Assembly: GCF_000165425.1 (NCBI RefSeq)
Contig: NW_001799400.1
Coordinates: 399,636 to 463,635 of the forward strand
Source: Paramecium tetraurelia
Taxonomy: Eukaryota > Ciliophora > Oligohymenophorea > Peniculida > Parameciidae
DNA: 64,000 bases
Direction of reading: 5' to 3'
Shown here: piece after piece, positions 9,720 through 21,933 of the stretch
How the letters are laid out: every line of letters begins with the position of its first letter
Numbering within the stretch: the stretch's first letter is position 1
The notes under the pieces: model-generated
Told to the model about the DNA's origin: nothing
What the model saw: the letters and a program-made list of their open reading frames with translations, nothing else
The model's database searches: none
Made by a program: the position numbers and the translations under genes

Positions 9720-12354
9720 ATGGATCCCAGGTCTTAAAACAATTCTGACAATTAGATTCATGGTGATGACAATGATGATTAAAGATCAGGCGATGATGGA
9801 GTACTAATTTTATCAACTTTAAGGATAAATTACATAATTTCAAACACAACATCAATGAAGGTGGTGAAGTAATCCATGAGAATGTCAAGAAAATAGATAT
9901 GAAAAAAACATTAAATGATACTACCTTCATTTTGACTTGCTTAAAAAACCATTTTGTATTTTATAATCTGAGTGAAGCTGAACTGTAAAAATGTTTATAT
10001 ATATATTTAATAGTGAGAATATCGTAAACAAGATGTTCTATTGCGAAGCTGCTGCATAAACTTATATCTTCAAATAATAAGATCATGCAACCTGCTTTTT
10101 TATTTTATAAAGAGGGAGTTTAGAAGTTATAGTTAATGAAAAGGTATGAGTACTCAATTCAAAATTTTAAGGCCAAGAGAGAATTGAAAACTGGAGATGG
10201 ATTCGGAGAGTTGGCTCTCTTGTACAATGCTCCTCGTTCTGCATCAGTGAAATGTTTTGAGAATTGTAATCTTTGGGGAATCGATAGAAATACTTTCAGA
10301 AGAGCTGTTGAGGAGATGATAACAAAAGAATATGAAGAAAACAGAAAATTTATGGAAGTGGTTAGATTTTTTCGTAAGTTCTTTTATAATAAACCTAGAT
10401 AATTTAACAAATGAGTAGAAGGATGCAATCGCTGCAGTTTTAATTGTACAGAAGTTCTATAAAAATTAAATTATTGTAAATGAAGGCGATCCTGGATCTT
10501 CATTTTACATAATCAAAGAGGTATAGAAATTCAGTATAATCTTCTAGGGAACAGTGTCGGTTCTTAAGGGAAACAAAGAAGTTAGAAAACTATATAAGGG
10601 TGACTCTTTTGGTGAATAGGCCTTGTATTATAACACTGTCAGATAAATGACTGTTAGAGCAGAGGACGACGTTAAGTGTTTGGCATTGGGAAGAGATTCC
10701 TTAACAAAGATCTTAGGAGATCAAGTGCATGTTGTCACATTTAGAAATTTATAAAAATGGGCCTTTGAGAAAAATGCATTATTAAGCAAATTAACCAAAG
10801 CCTAAATTGACAAAGTGTTGGATGTGATGAAAATATCTTCATGTAAAGCAGGTGATGTGATTCTGAAAAAGGGTACTCAAGCCAATCAAAAGATTATTGT
10901 CATTATTGAAGGTAGTTTGAAAAAGAGTAAGTCTGGTATTACAGTTGCAACTAAGGCTTAAGCTTGGGGTGAAGAGTATTTCTTATAGACCAATAAGGCT
11001 AAGATGTATAAGATCTAAACAATAATTTAGTTTGGATGATGATATCGTAATGGAAACTGATGGAGTAATTGCAGAAATTACTGCTGACAATTTTATTGAT
11101 TGTATTTCAGGTGAATTAGAAGAAGTCATTAAGAAGAATGAGAAAATTCTTGAAAAGAAGTTACAAAAGTCAGATCAAACTAAAAAGAAGGAAGCTCAAA
11201 ATATTAAGAAATCAGAGCTGATTCATATCAAAACAATTGCTTATGGTCAATTTGGTCCAGTTTATTTAGTTAAAGCTAAATATAATTAACAATTGTATGT
11301 CTTGAAGGCTTTCAACAAAAATTAAATTAATGAATAAACTCTTGAAAAGTATTGTTAATTAATAAATAATTTAGATATTTACAATAGGAAAAGCAGGTTT
11401 TAGAAATTGTCAATTTTCCATTTATCATCTCGTTTATGAAAACATTTAAGGATTCAATGGATGTGTATTTTCTCCTTGAATATGTGCGAGGAATGGAATT
11501 GTTTGATGTGATTAGAGATATCGGTAATTCTTAACATAATATATTCAGGTCTCTTATCAACATATGATTCTCAATTTTATGTTGCCTCTATGATTCTAAT
11601 CACAGAATATCTACATCACCAAAATATCATTTATAGAGACATTAAACCTGAAAATTTCATGGTTGACGAAAAAGGATTCCTAAAATTAATAGATTTGGGA
11701 ACTGCCAAAATAATCAAAGGAAAATAAGGAATTATTCGTACCTACACAATTATAGGAACCCCACATTGTATTATCATAATGTTAGTATTTAATAGACATG
11801 GCACCAGAAATCATTTGTGGAAAAGGATACAATTGTTTGGTTGATTTATGGTCCATTGGTATATGTCTCTATGAATTCATGTGCGGAATGGTTCCTTTTG
11901 GAGAAGAAGCCGAAGACCCTTATGAAATTTATGAGGAAATCATCAAGAAGGATATTACATATCCTAATTATTTGAAAGATAAAAAAGCCAAGAAGCTTAT
12001 GGATTAGTAAAACTGAATTAATAACATTTTAGATTGCTATCTCGAGTTCCTGAAGTGAGATTAGGAGGATCTTATGCAAGTCTTAAGGGAAATCCTTGGT
12101 TTGAAAATTTTGATTGGGTAGTGCTTTGATTGATTAAGTTTAGGAAAAATTGTTAGAAAAAGAGATTAAAACACCATACCTACCCCCGGCAGACAAATTG
12201 CTACCAGACATAGAAATAAAGTAACTTGAATAAAATGGTAGAATGATTGAGGATGAAATTAAAGTAAGTATTATATCTACTCAAGTAAGAACAATCCGTA
12301 AGACAAATTGATGGCAACAACTAAGGAGATCAAGGATGGGAAAAAGACTTTTGA
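9720..12354 (+). CDS. PKG: cGMP-dependent protein kinase (774 aa), 12 introns
   Basis: AGC-family kinase activated by cGMP; in ciliates it acts in the cytosol and cilia. Phosphate-binding cassettes of two cyclic-nucleotide domains read GDGFGELALLYNAPRSASV and GDSFGEQALYYNTVRQMTV; a third, degenerate domain follows, without a recognisable cassette. The kinase domain starts near residue 448: glycine loop AYGQFGPVYLV, lysine in YVLKAF, catalytic loop YRDIKPENF (about 570), DLG in place of DFG, and YMAPE. It ends GWEKDF, typical of this family. Introns: 9801-9823, 9985-10013, 10144-10171, 10374-10398, 10521-10547, 11006-11030, 11349-11374, 11524-11548, 11768-11795, 12007-12032, 12118-12143, 12264-12285. 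The first glycine of the loop is Ala. Confidence 0.95.
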
Positions 12355-12437
12355 AATCTAAAATTAATATTAGAAAACCACATTCATCAAATATTATACA
12401 CTTTTCTCTTTCTATTAAAATATATATGCTATCACAT

Positions 12438-12814
12438 TCATTAATCTGATTATTGTTTATTTTCTGGCAGCTTTCTTTATAAATCTTTTTCAATCATTTA
12501 TTTTCCTTCCTCAGTGACTTCTAATATGGCAATCAATTTAATCTTTTTTCCACCTTGATCTGGAGTATATGTTTAGGTCTCTATCTTCTTAATCGTAGCA
12601 TAATTCTTAGATAGCAACTACATTTTACTTTTCTTGAAAGAGATTCGGCCACTGCTGCCACAGTCTTTGTAGCCTCACCCAAACCATGCAATTCAACTTT
12701 TTCAAATTTATTCAAGAATATTTTGGATAAGAAAATGAATTGACCTGAGGATTTCTTTAATGAAATGTTCAAAATTGAATCTTTAGGGTCCAAGGGTTGC
12801 TTTTGCTAATCCAT
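12438..12814 (-). CDS. Alba-domain nucleic-acid-binding protein (117 aa)
   Basis: Small basic DNA/RNA-binding protein of the Alba superfamily (in eukaryotes RNase P/MRP subunits Rpp20/Rpp25 and translation-associated Alba proteins). It reads SGQFIFLSKIFLNKFEKVEL then HGLGEATKTVAAVAESL, the characteristic Alba strand-helix core with the GLGxA motif, followed by YATIKKIET and GGKKIKLIAILEV. One 23-nt intron (12606-12628). Its stop faces the PKG stop 83 bp away. Which Alba subgroup it belongs to needs a tree. Confidence 0.93.
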
Positions 12815-12877
12815 AATAATTAATGTTTAAATAAAATATTTAAAATGAATTGCAATAGATACTAATTGTCATAACAG

Positions 12878-13063
12878 ATGCCAGAATAAATTACATTAGA
12901 AACTTAACAAATGTATAAGGTGGAAAATAGATGGCAGCCATCTTATTTTGAAAACGTAGAGTGTATCTATAATATTATTTGTGTTATTTCTAGAAATAAT
13001 TCTTTTTTGTATAGAATAGTTGAAAACAATAATTATTTTTAAATGGATACTTCTAATCAATGA
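12878..13063 (+). CDS. Possible small protein (61 aa)
   Basis: Open frame MPEQITLETQQMYKVENRWQ... to TGA at 13061, using TAA for Gln three times near its start. The opposite strand (12875-13183) is also open for about 100 codons (MLGILINRLFIKTLNIHKWI), so only one of the two is real. The plus frame has a more protein-like composition. It starts 63 bp from the divergent Alba gene. No domain. Confidence 0.35.
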
Positions 13064-13385
13064 ATTCCTTATGTGAAGATAAATAATTGATTCATTCTTA
13101 CTTAACTCCATTGGATCAGAACCTATCCATTTGTGAATATTTAATGTTTTTATAAATAATCTATTAATTAAAATTCCTAACAATTTTCCTATATTAATTT
13201 ATGAAATTATAGAATTTATATAGAAACAATTTTAAGAATGTAAACTTAAAATAAGTAATTTGCAGAAAAGCATTAGAATAAGAATTATTCTGTGTTATAC
13301 ATTTAATTGGTACCATTAATTTACAACCTAACTATGTTTGTTAGTATTATTTGATTAAGAAAAATAATTTTTTTATATATTCTGG

Positions 13386-14801
13386 ATGAATCGGCAGAAT
13401 TAAAAGGCTATAAGAGCTTCCTTAAAGAAAGCGCTATTTAATGACAGGAGAAGAAATGCATGTCCCATTCAAAGTCGCTAAAACTCATCTCCTTCTATTC
13501 CCAATAATTAACCTAGAGCTATAAATTAATAATTTAGACATTTTAGCGACGTCTATGAATATGGGGATGAGTAAATAGGTAAAATGAATATTTATGATTA
13601 GGTGAGGGAGCCCATGGAATTGTCAAGAAATGCTATAGAAAAGATCCAAATACCAATTATGGAGCATCTGACAGAATTGCATATGCTGTCAAAGTGTTCA
13701 GAACTGGAGACACAGAAGTAATCAACACGATAAGGGAGACATTTAACCTAAATCGTGGATTAAACGATCTTAATTGTGTTGTTAAAGCTCTAGATTTGTT
13801 TATAAATTCAAAAAAAGAAGAGCATCATCTAGTGATGGAATACTGTCCATTTCCTAGTCTAGAATAAAGAATAGGATCCTTATGTGAAGAAGACATCTAA
13901 TAGATCACCTTAAATTTGGCTTAATCTTTGCTTTCTTTGCACTAAAGAGGAGTTTGTCATAGAGATTTAAAACCTGATAATATTCTAATAGGAGATTAAC
14001 TCTCAATCAAATTGATTGACTTTGGAGTCTCAAAAAGATTTTTAGTGAAAGGAAAAGTAACAAAAAAAATTGATATGTGGACTAGGACTGGTTCATTATT
14101 TTATTAAGCACCAGAAATATTTATGGGTGGAGGATATGATGAGAAAAGTATTACAATTACACTATTATTGTAGTTGATATTTGGTCAGCCGGTATAATTC
14201 TGTATCAGCTATTATTTGGGTAATTGCCTTTTCATTAAGAAACAATTCTAGATACAATCGAAATGATTATTGATTCGAAATTGAACTCCACTGCTCTCAG
14301 TCAACTAAATCCCTTAATTCAGGATTTATTGAGAAGACTATTGGAAAAAGATCCAAATAAAAGACTGTCTGCTGAAGGTATATGTATTTACTATGGTGAT
14401 TAGGATTTGTTCTACATCCTTGGTTACATACTACTCAATAAAAAAAATCAAATAAAAGTTTTGATGATTGCGACATAGTATAAACAAGAAATAATGAAAA
14501 CATATTACAGACTTCTTAGATAACCATTTAAAGATAGAATTATAGATATTAAAATCAATTAACGGTACCAATCTAAGAAGAAAGGGAATAAAGCTCATTA
14601 AAGAATAGTTGGAATTATTGGGAGAACCATGTTCATTATGTCCCTCAAGATGTAATAAAAATGATAAATCTTGATGATGGCTACATAAATTAGGCTGGTA
14701 CATCTTAAGAATTAGTAAATGATAAAAAGATATCTGATGATTTGACTGATTTTTAAATTGGATTAGTAAGAACCAATTCAGAACAATTTGATTAACTATG
14801 A
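13386..14801 (+). CDS. Ser/Thr protein kinase (446 aa), 3 introns
   Basis: Protein kinase with all key residues: GEGAHGIVKKCYRK (glycine loop, about residue 65), lysine in AYAVKVFRTGD, HRDLKPDNIL (about 185), IDFGVSKRF, QAPEIFMGGG and IDIWSAGIILYQLLFGQLPF. The C-terminal 130 residues are hydrophilic and Gln/Asn-rich. Introns: 13579-13601 (23 nt), 14148-14173 (26), 14378-14403 (26). General layout resembles the CAMK-like kinases that are greatly expanded in Paramecium; substrate unknown. The start ATG gives a basic N-terminus (MNRQNQKAIRASLKKA). Confidence 0.92.
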
Positions 14802-15248
14802 CTAAAAACACTAGATTCATCTTTTTTATTTAAAATAAATCTCCATTATAGCTTGACATCTATTAGCAAGAAGTTTCTAATTTTTGTTCATAAAGAATTC
14901 ATAGAATTGGTTGAATTTATGTATTCTTTTTGACAAAATAACTTTACTTTTCGTCAAAAGTTAAGAATTTCTGAAAATCTAAAAAAAAGAAAATAACATA
15001 AGGATACTTTCAATACTTAGCACCCAATAAAATAATTACCATTTTCTAAAGAAACCAAAAAAACTATATAGAGAGGATAGGTATTTTATTTAATTATCAA
15101 GAGCACTCGAAATATTCTTGTGAAAATACCTAAATGTAACCATATTCTATTTAAAAAAGATCTCCCTACAAAGAAATTCAAATTAGAATAATAAACATAA
15201 TTATTATATAAACTAATCTATTCCTTATGATAAATTGAACCTACTCTC
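14802..15248. other. Spacer, no gene seen
   Basis: 447 bp downstream of the kinase. A frame at 15115-15230 (KIPKCNHILFKKDLPTKKFK) is open and in phase with the next gene, but one TGA (about 15227) separates them and no intron removes it. Confidence 0.35.
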
Positions 15249-15745
15249 ATGAAGTTTCCAGAAATTCATGAAAAATAATTGTAAATTATATTTTATTTCA
15301 ATTAAGTGCTTATTTAGTATATAATTAAAATTCATATCATTTTACTTTTTTAAAGCAGCCAAGATCAGTATTTAATCTCTATTCAAATCTAAAAATGAAT
15401 AATTTTGATGGTTATTCATTTAAAAAATGGAAAATTGCTTCAGAATTAACAGAAAATTATCAACTGAATTCTGATAGAACTATCATTGAATTTTAACAAT
15501 AGTCAATCTTTTTATCTCAAAATCTAATAAATTTATTCCTAAAGAGTGTTCTAAAGAGACTTTTATTAAGTAAAAGAAATTAAGAATTTAAAAACAAAAA
15601 TTAATTAAATTCAGTTTTCTCGAATTTTGTATATGTATTCATAGAATTTCATTTGTTTTTGTTTTTACTTTACGACATCGACTTAGTAATAGATTTATAG
15701 AAATTAGTATTTTATTAAATAACCCCAGCTGAACCTTTTCGATGA
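15249..15745 (+). CDS. Hypothetical protein (156 aa), one intron
   Basis: MKFPEIHEKQ is followed by a 26-nt intron (15281-15306), then FAYLVYNQNSYHFTFLKQPR and a basic, Leu-rich body to TGA at 15743. The last third is hydrophobic (FVYVFIEFHLFLFLLYDIDL). It overlaps the 3' end of the opposite-strand phosphatase by 97 nt; over the overlap the phosphatase tail looks better, so this gene may really end earlier through an unseen intron. No family. Confidence 0.45.
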
Positions 15746-16319
15746 ACTGGTGCATAGAAATTATTTTCAAACTAGTCTTATGTCTACTCGAAATGATTGG
15801 GTCTAGAGGTTTTTGGGATGGGAGGCTGAGAATGTCTAGCAGCGAATTGCATCAATTAATTGGCAAACCCTTTGTTAGGATTTATTTGAGGTCGTTTAGA
15901 TTTAACAAAAGTAAAGGCCTAATAATAAGTCATTTTTTTCTTCTCTATTAAATAGGCAATTACTATGGCTGCAGATCGGGAGACGCCTGCCATACAATGA
16001 ACTTAGCTTCTTATAACAGATCAATGTTACCTAATACTCCTCCTATGTTAAATCCTCTTTCAATCCAATCAATGGCTGTTTGAAAATATTAAGAAATATT
16101 GGTTAATTCGATATCCAATATTTCTATTTTGTGATGGACTATTCCCTCATATTTTTCATTTAACCCTGCAGCCACTGTTATGATTGTCCTGATTCCTTTG
16201 CTTTTAAGGAACTCCTTTGAGATAATAAATAATGATCATACTAAGTTCAGAGTAGACTCGTAGTCCCCTAACCACAGAGCTCCTCGGTCGTTGAGAATCA
16301 AATTGCAATGTTATTACAT
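15649..16319 (-). CDS. Dual-specificity protein phosphatase (204 aa), 2 introns
   Basis: Cysteine-dependent phosphatase of the DUSP family. Begins MQQHCNLILNDRGALWLGDY, the usual strand leading into LGDYESTLNLEFLKSKGI. The presumed general-acid Asp is in ILDIELTNI; the signature loop is VHCMAGVSRSA (HCx5R with the following Ser), then AAIVIAYLIEKKKMTY and the SKRPQINPNKGFANQL segment. Introns 16215-16241 (27 nt) and 16002-16030 (29 nt); the second must be removed to build the active-site loop. The C-terminal 60 residues are a Pro/Gln/Ser-rich tail. Its start lies 11 bp from the stop of the upstream RING-TRAF gene on the same strand. Confidence 0.94.
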
Positions 16320-16330
16320 AAAAATTAATA

Positions 16331-17622
16331 TCATAAAAATTGAAGAGCATCTCCTTAATACTCAAGACTAAAGAAACTGAAATATTAATCTCCCATCTCT
16401 TATAACTCATTTCTATTAAAACAAAATGTCAAATGTCTTGTTTCATTCGTAATTCTTAAGCACTACATAAAGGGTAGAATTTGAAATCGGATGACATCTC
16501 CTTCTCCGAAAGTAAAATTAACCTTTCTAATAATATGATATCTATTGTCATTTTCTTCCTTCTTTTTTACTTCTCCCAATCTATTAACTATAAAATCAAC
16601 TGAATTAGATAATTGTGAAGAACAAACTCCAATTAGTAGATTACCCCTTAAGCGAATTACTCTGCATTTCCATTCGTAACCCTCTAAACCTGTAGTAAAA
16701 TAATAATCTACGTAGAAGTGAAGGAAATCATTTTTCTATTTATTGTAATTGTATGAATTTCTAATATTCAAATGAATTTTACCTAACAAGCCTTGCAATA
16801 TATAGATTATCTGTAGTGAATTAGTAGTTTGCAGTAAAAATTGTAAAAAAGTTATACTCAGTTAAGGCTATAAGATCTCCTTTCATCATCCTAGCTATCT
16901 TCTCCTCATAATAATTAACCATGTCATCGCAAATTAAATATTGTGTGTATAGATTCTCCAATTGCTAATCTTAAACCTTAAACAAGTTTTCTATGCAATT
17001 CTGCTAATCATTTTAATTATTACATATTTATCATGTGTAGACTCAAGATCACATTTTGGCATCCTCTTATGACATTTCTAACATTCAACAGGAATCTAAG
17101 AGCATTATGCCTCATGTTCCTCTAGTTTATTTTATAAAATGTATTATTAACAACCTCTGCATTATTTTTTTCTTTCCTTGCAATTAACAATATGGTTTTC
17201 ATAATCTGTATATGGTATCACCTAAGTGCAATCTTTTAAATACATTTCCATACCTGAATGAATGCATTTCAGTTCGATTTACGATAATAATACTTTCACC
17301 AAAGGTATTTCAGTCTTGATAAAGACTCTCTTGCACTTCGGACAATTACTTTCATTCGCAAAGGTTTCTTCCTCTTCTTCGAAAGTTGATTGTGCACTAA
17401 CCATTATATGGATAAGTACTTTTTCTAATTTAACCAAGACTCAATGCAGTATTAGCAAAATGATGAGAAACATCTGTCTTACCCACATGCAATTGGTTTC
17501 CATAGAATATTAAAACAAATTGGGCATTGAAGTAAATCGATATTAACACTTGAATTGCATAATTATGAAATTGGAATTCCACCTTGTTCTAACATTAATT
17601 CAGCTTCTTCTTCCTATTACAT
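16331..17622 (-). CDS. RING - TRAF-type zinc-finger protein (408 aa), 3 introns
   Basis: Probable E3 ubiquitin ligase. RING at about 30-105: CPICFNILWKPIACG, CFSSFCQYCIESW and, after an acidic insert, CPKC. Next come TRAF-type zinc fingers: LKCIHSGMEMYLKDC, HIVNCKERKKQCRGC, HEAQCSQIPVECQKC and CDLESTHDKY. The C-terminal half is beta-rich (GYEWKCRVIRLRGNLLIGVC, FGEGDVIRFQILP), resembling a SPRY-like domain, which would be the substrate-binding part. Introns: 17397-17419 (23 nt), 17004-17023 (20 nt), 16761-16782 (22 nt). The long Glu-rich insert inside the RING is odd. Confidence 0.88.
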
Positions 17623-17779
17623 TTTATACACTAAATTTAATAATAATAAATGATCTCAATTAATAAAGATGAGATCAATCTAAAATTGCACAATATAAAA
17701 ATAGTATAATAAAATCTAGAGAATAATACTAATTAATTTCTTAGATATCGTAAGATTTATTTGTTAAATCAATATTTAT

Positions 17780-19027
17780 TCAAAATTTCAATTCATTAAC
17801 AATAAATTATTGCCAATCGCTTTTCTTTATACCCATTTTTATGGCTTTGTCGTATAATTCATTAAGCATTACATCTTTGTTTGGGTGATTAAAGGGCAAT
17901 TCGAGTTTTCTGTTTACAACTAATTAAAAAAATCGTTTTTTATCATCCTAGATTTCCTCTGTGATATTGTCTGAAGTTGTTTATCTTGACAATATACAAT
18001 TTGCTTTTGGACTTTGAAGACTATCATTTGAGCTGCCATCTTTATTGAATATCATTATTAATTCTATTTTTTTTTGCTTCTCTTTAACTACAGATATTAA
18101 TTTTTAAACATTAAATTAAATATTGTATTTTGATTCCTTAAATGATTTTGAGTTTGTGATGTCCTTAAGATGCACTACCTCTTTTTGAAGGAGATTACTA
18201 TCTTCGTTTTGTTTAATGATCTTATCTATCGAAACTTGGATAGGTTCCAACATGGGATCGTATTTTATGGATTTTAAGATGATATTTTTCAGTTGTATGA
18301 TTTTCCCATTGATATCATCTATTTAGGTTTTAATCAATTATTTAGGGTAATATTGAGATTTTGTTCTTTTTTGGAGGAGTTAAATAATATTTGTGCTATC
18401 TTACTTCTAGTTAAGATTGGCATCCAAATTTTTGGAACTATAGTGACATACAGTGATGGCTGATGTCTCAGCTCTTGGGGTATAGTTGGTGGATGATCTA
18501 TGTTTATGAGATTTGATATCATTTTCATTTTATTTGGATGGAGGTTGGTTTTTAGGAGTAGAATCGTTTTTGATTATATTTTTCATTTTGTTGAATTGAA
18601 AATGTTTTGTCTCAGGAGAAATCTTAATTTTCTTTGAATTATTAATTTGATTTATTATTTATTCCTTCTGTGGTTTCTATTTACATTGATGATAACTAGC
18701 GAGGATCTATAGAATTTACTATAAGGAATTCTTGTCAAATTTAACGATTGGTCGCTAATTCTTCTATGACACAGGATGATTTGTAGAAAGACTATTATTA
18801 TTCTAAATTAAGAGGGTTTATTCATATTTTGAATTATCAAATGGCTATAATATGCTATCATTCAGCTGTTACGACGAGTCTGTGATTGACGAAAAAATTC
18901 GCTCATATTCTTTAGGCAATTCGATATTCGAACTAAAATTTTATAAAGGTATTTGAAAAGTTCTTCTCTCTTCAACCTCAATTTCATCATCAACATGATG
19001 GAAAATTGGATTCATAAATCCTTTCAT
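17780..19027 (-). CDS. Hypothetical hydrophilic protein (415 aa)
   Basis: Uninterrupted 416-codon frame beginning MKGFMNPIFHHVDDEIEVEE and ending AIKMGIKKSDWQQFIVNELK then TGA. Low-complexity Asn/Gln/Ser/Lys composition in the first half, helical in the second (IIQLKNIILKSIKYDPMLEP, KLISVVKEKQKKIELIM). The C-terminal 45 residues (KLELPFNHPNKDVMLNELYD) look folded. No family recognised. An alternative start is the Met at codon 5. Confidence 0.75.
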
Positions 19028-19220
19028 TTTTAATTATTATTTAATATCTCAATACATGATCAATTATTATATAATACGTTATTGATAACAAGGTTCTAGA
19101 ATAGTTGCTCTTATACTACTTCCAAGTGTTATATCATGAATCTTGATGTAACTAAGATGACTATAGAGTTTTAACAAATTTGGGTGAATGATGATAAATT
19201 ATAATTAACATATATATAAT

Positions 19221-20519
19221 TCAGTTAAGTTTTTTATGTAATCTAGTTTAGAAACACCTCATTTTTTATTTAAGATCATAGTTTTCTTAACTTAATAATA
19301 TTACCTATTCTTAATATTTATCAGCCTTCTCACATAATAATTATTTTGAAACCAAGTAATCACTTTCCAACATCTGAACATATTCTTTAAGGTTCCTCTA
19401 ATTAAATTATTATTTCCTTATAATTTTGAGCTGATTTTATAAGAGTTATAATTATGCTCTTTGTTCCTTCAATTATTTTGTTGATTTACAAAGACATTCT
19501 TCATATTATATGCATAATTCTGACTTTTCATCTAAGGCCTTTCTAAGATGGGTAGTCAAGTCTTTATCTTCATAACTATCTTCCAATAATTCAAAAGCTG
19601 TTATATTGATATCTTCTCTTTAATTCTAATCATTTGAATGAGCTGTCTATTATAATTAATAATTCTCTGAGTGCACTTTGTCTTTGCTTTCATTATGTGT
19701 TTCCAACTAATCTTTCAATTCATTTATCTGACAGAGTAGTTCTTTGTTATTTTATGTTAATTTATTATTTTAAAGCTTTAGTGCAGATGCCTATTTTGAT
19801 GTTTAACTTATTTGGATATTTTATTTCTTTTATAACTTGTAATGAATACATTAAGTTTAATATCTATGCTATTTTTCTCTTTCTAGAAATGTTCCTTCAT
19901 TAATTCCATTTGTCTTTGCATTTTGATTAACTGTTAGTTTAGTTCTTAACTTTCATCTAATAACTATTAATTAATATTTGTCAACTAATTGATAGTGTTC
20001 CTATCAAACATCTACTAATTCTCTTTCATTTCCAACTAGAATATGATAATTGTTATACCTCCCTATCAAGCGAGTATACCTTCTCTTCCAAATAATGTAA
20101 AGTTTCCAACATTTCAATTTTCTCTTATTGTCCATCATTACTACTCTATTGCATTTGATCCAATAGGTATGTGTTCCACTTTCTTTCCTATTCTTATAAT
20201 TACTCGAAATGTTTCATCTAAATTGCGTCAATCCTTTAATTCAATTCATTTATGTGACTTTGTTAAAACAAACTATTTACTTTTTGAGTTGCATAATTTC
20301 ATCATCTTTATTATATTATCTAGATCCATGATTGGCTTAAATCATAGCTTCTAATTATTATATTTTTTCATCCTTCTCCATTATAATATCAATAGCACTC
20401 TTCTCGAGTTCTTAAATCTATAACTACAATTGAGATATGAATTATTTCATGCTCTTTAACATTTGGCTTTTCTAATCCTAATCTAAATGCTCGAATTCTT
20501 CGATATATTTGTTATCCAT
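19221..20519 (-). CDS. Coiled-coil protein (409 aa), 3 introns
   Basis: MDNKYIEEFEHLDQDQKSQM begins a protein that is helical throughout, with heptad-like Leu/Ile spacing (IQELEKSAIDIIMEKDEKIQ, QLLDESQELNQQLIKMQRQM, ALDEKSELCIQYEECL). Introns 20258-20280, 20036-20058 and 19827-19849, each exactly 23 nt, restore frame. It is probably cytoskeletal or a basal-body/ciliary scaffold by analogy with many such ciliate proteins, but this is inference only. Confidence 0.8.
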
Positions 20520-21392
20520 ATTAATAATTATTAAAATAGGGCATTATTTACAAATTTAGTGCTGAATAATTTTCATAACATCTAAAATAACAGAACAATC
20601 TTCAGTTATTCTTAGATTAAAGATTAAATCACTTAAATTTAAGTGGCTCAAGAAAACTCAATTACTATTGTTTTAAGAGTCTCCATATGAATATACTAGC
20701 CTCAATCTGTATTCTATGTGACTATCTTACAATCTATTCCTATACTCTCTTCTATAACCTTAATTGAAATAAATAAGTAGATTAAAAGCATTAAATGACT
20801 ACCAATATATTTGAAATTTAATTAATTGTCTATATACTGAAATATTATATATAAGACCATAAAGTCAGCTTATTCTAGAATCATCTAAATATTCATATAA
20901 ATCATTTGGTAAAAATTTAGTAACAAGGGAATAATAACTAGTTGCTGGATGAGTTTTTGAGTTTCAAGATAATATATAATAAACTATAAATGAGAGAGTA
21001 CAATTAATAATTTTGAAGTACCAAAAAATAGTTTATCTTTATTTATTTAGATATAAAAAGATCTATTAACTATGTAACTTTAAATGCAATTTATTATTGA
21101 AATATGATGTGATTATAGTTAGAAATGAGGAAGGAATTAATAGAATGAGTGCAAAATAGAATTTAAAAATTTGACAACAATGTTGTTTTGGAAGGAATAT
21201 TTATTAGTTTTTAATTAAAAGATAATGTATTTTGACAATTTAAGATTTCTAACTGGAAATTATCTCGAAAGAATATAATTAGCAATTTAATGATATAGGA
21301 ACTCAGATTTTAGAGTCTTCAGTGAGTATGAGTAAATAATCGAAATAAGCTAACTGATTAAGAACAAATTTTTTGATTATTTTATTTGAATT
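20520..21392. other. Divergent spacer, no gene seen
   Basis: 873 bp between the divergent coiled-coil and MORN genes. No frame of useful length on either strand. Contains the inverted repeat CACTTAAATTTAAGTG near 20630-20645 (perfect 16-bp palindrome). Confidence 0.4.
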
Positions 21393-21933
21393 ATGGGCTG
21401 TTGTATTAATACTCCGTATGTATATCCTGATGGAGGGGTCTATGATGGTGAACTGAAAAACGGTCTTCCTGTATATAATCAACTTAATCTAGCACGGAAA
21501 AGGTAAAATTTAGTGGAAAAATGGAGATTACTTCGAAGGAGTCTTCGAGTGTGGGAAAAAGAATGGTAGAGGAATATTTAAATGGAGTGATTCATCATAT
21601 TATGACGGAGAATTTAAAAATGAAAATTTTCATGGATAGGGAGAATATCAATGGTATGGAGGCAGACTCTACAAAGGATAATGGGTTGAAGGAAAAATGG
21701 AAGGTCAAAGTGTACTAATTGATGATGGCAAACATTATCAAGGTTGAATTCTTTATGTATTTTGAGGCTAATTCAAAAATGACAAAAAAGAAGGCATAGG
21801 TGAAATGAAATGGTCTAATGGGTAACAATACATAGGGGAATGGAAGAATGGGAAATAAGATGGTAAAGGAAAACTTATTGATGCTAATGGTCATTTAACA
21901 GAGGGGTTATGGATTAAAGGAAAGAAATAATGA
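21393..21933 (+). CDS. MORN-repeat protein with predicted N-terminal acylation (164 aa), 2 introns
   Basis: About six MORN repeats (membrane occupation and recognition nexus): GGVYDGELKNGLPHGKGKIQ, NGDYFEGVFECGKKNGRGIF, YYDGEFKNENFHGQGEYQW, LYKGQWVEGKMEGQ, YQGQFKNDKKEGIGEMKW, QYIGEWKNGKQDGKGKL. The protein starts MGCCINTPY: Gly2 fits N-myristoylation and Cys3/Cys4 palmitoylation, so it probably sits on the inner face of a membrane, possibly ciliary or cortical. Introns 21471-21492 (22 nt) and 21743-21766 (24 nt, containing TGA). MORN proteins of this size act as membrane-linked scaffolds in ciliates and apicomplexans. Confidence 0.93.

Noticed and set aside
12875-13183. Minus-strand frame of about 100 codons (MLGILINRLFIKTLNIHKWI)
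   Set aside because: Overlaps the small plus-strand frame, which has the more protein-like composition; neither is certain and no motif supports the minus one.
14431-14820. Minus-strand frame of 129 codons
   Set aside because: Antisense shadow of the C-terminal exon of the protein kinase.
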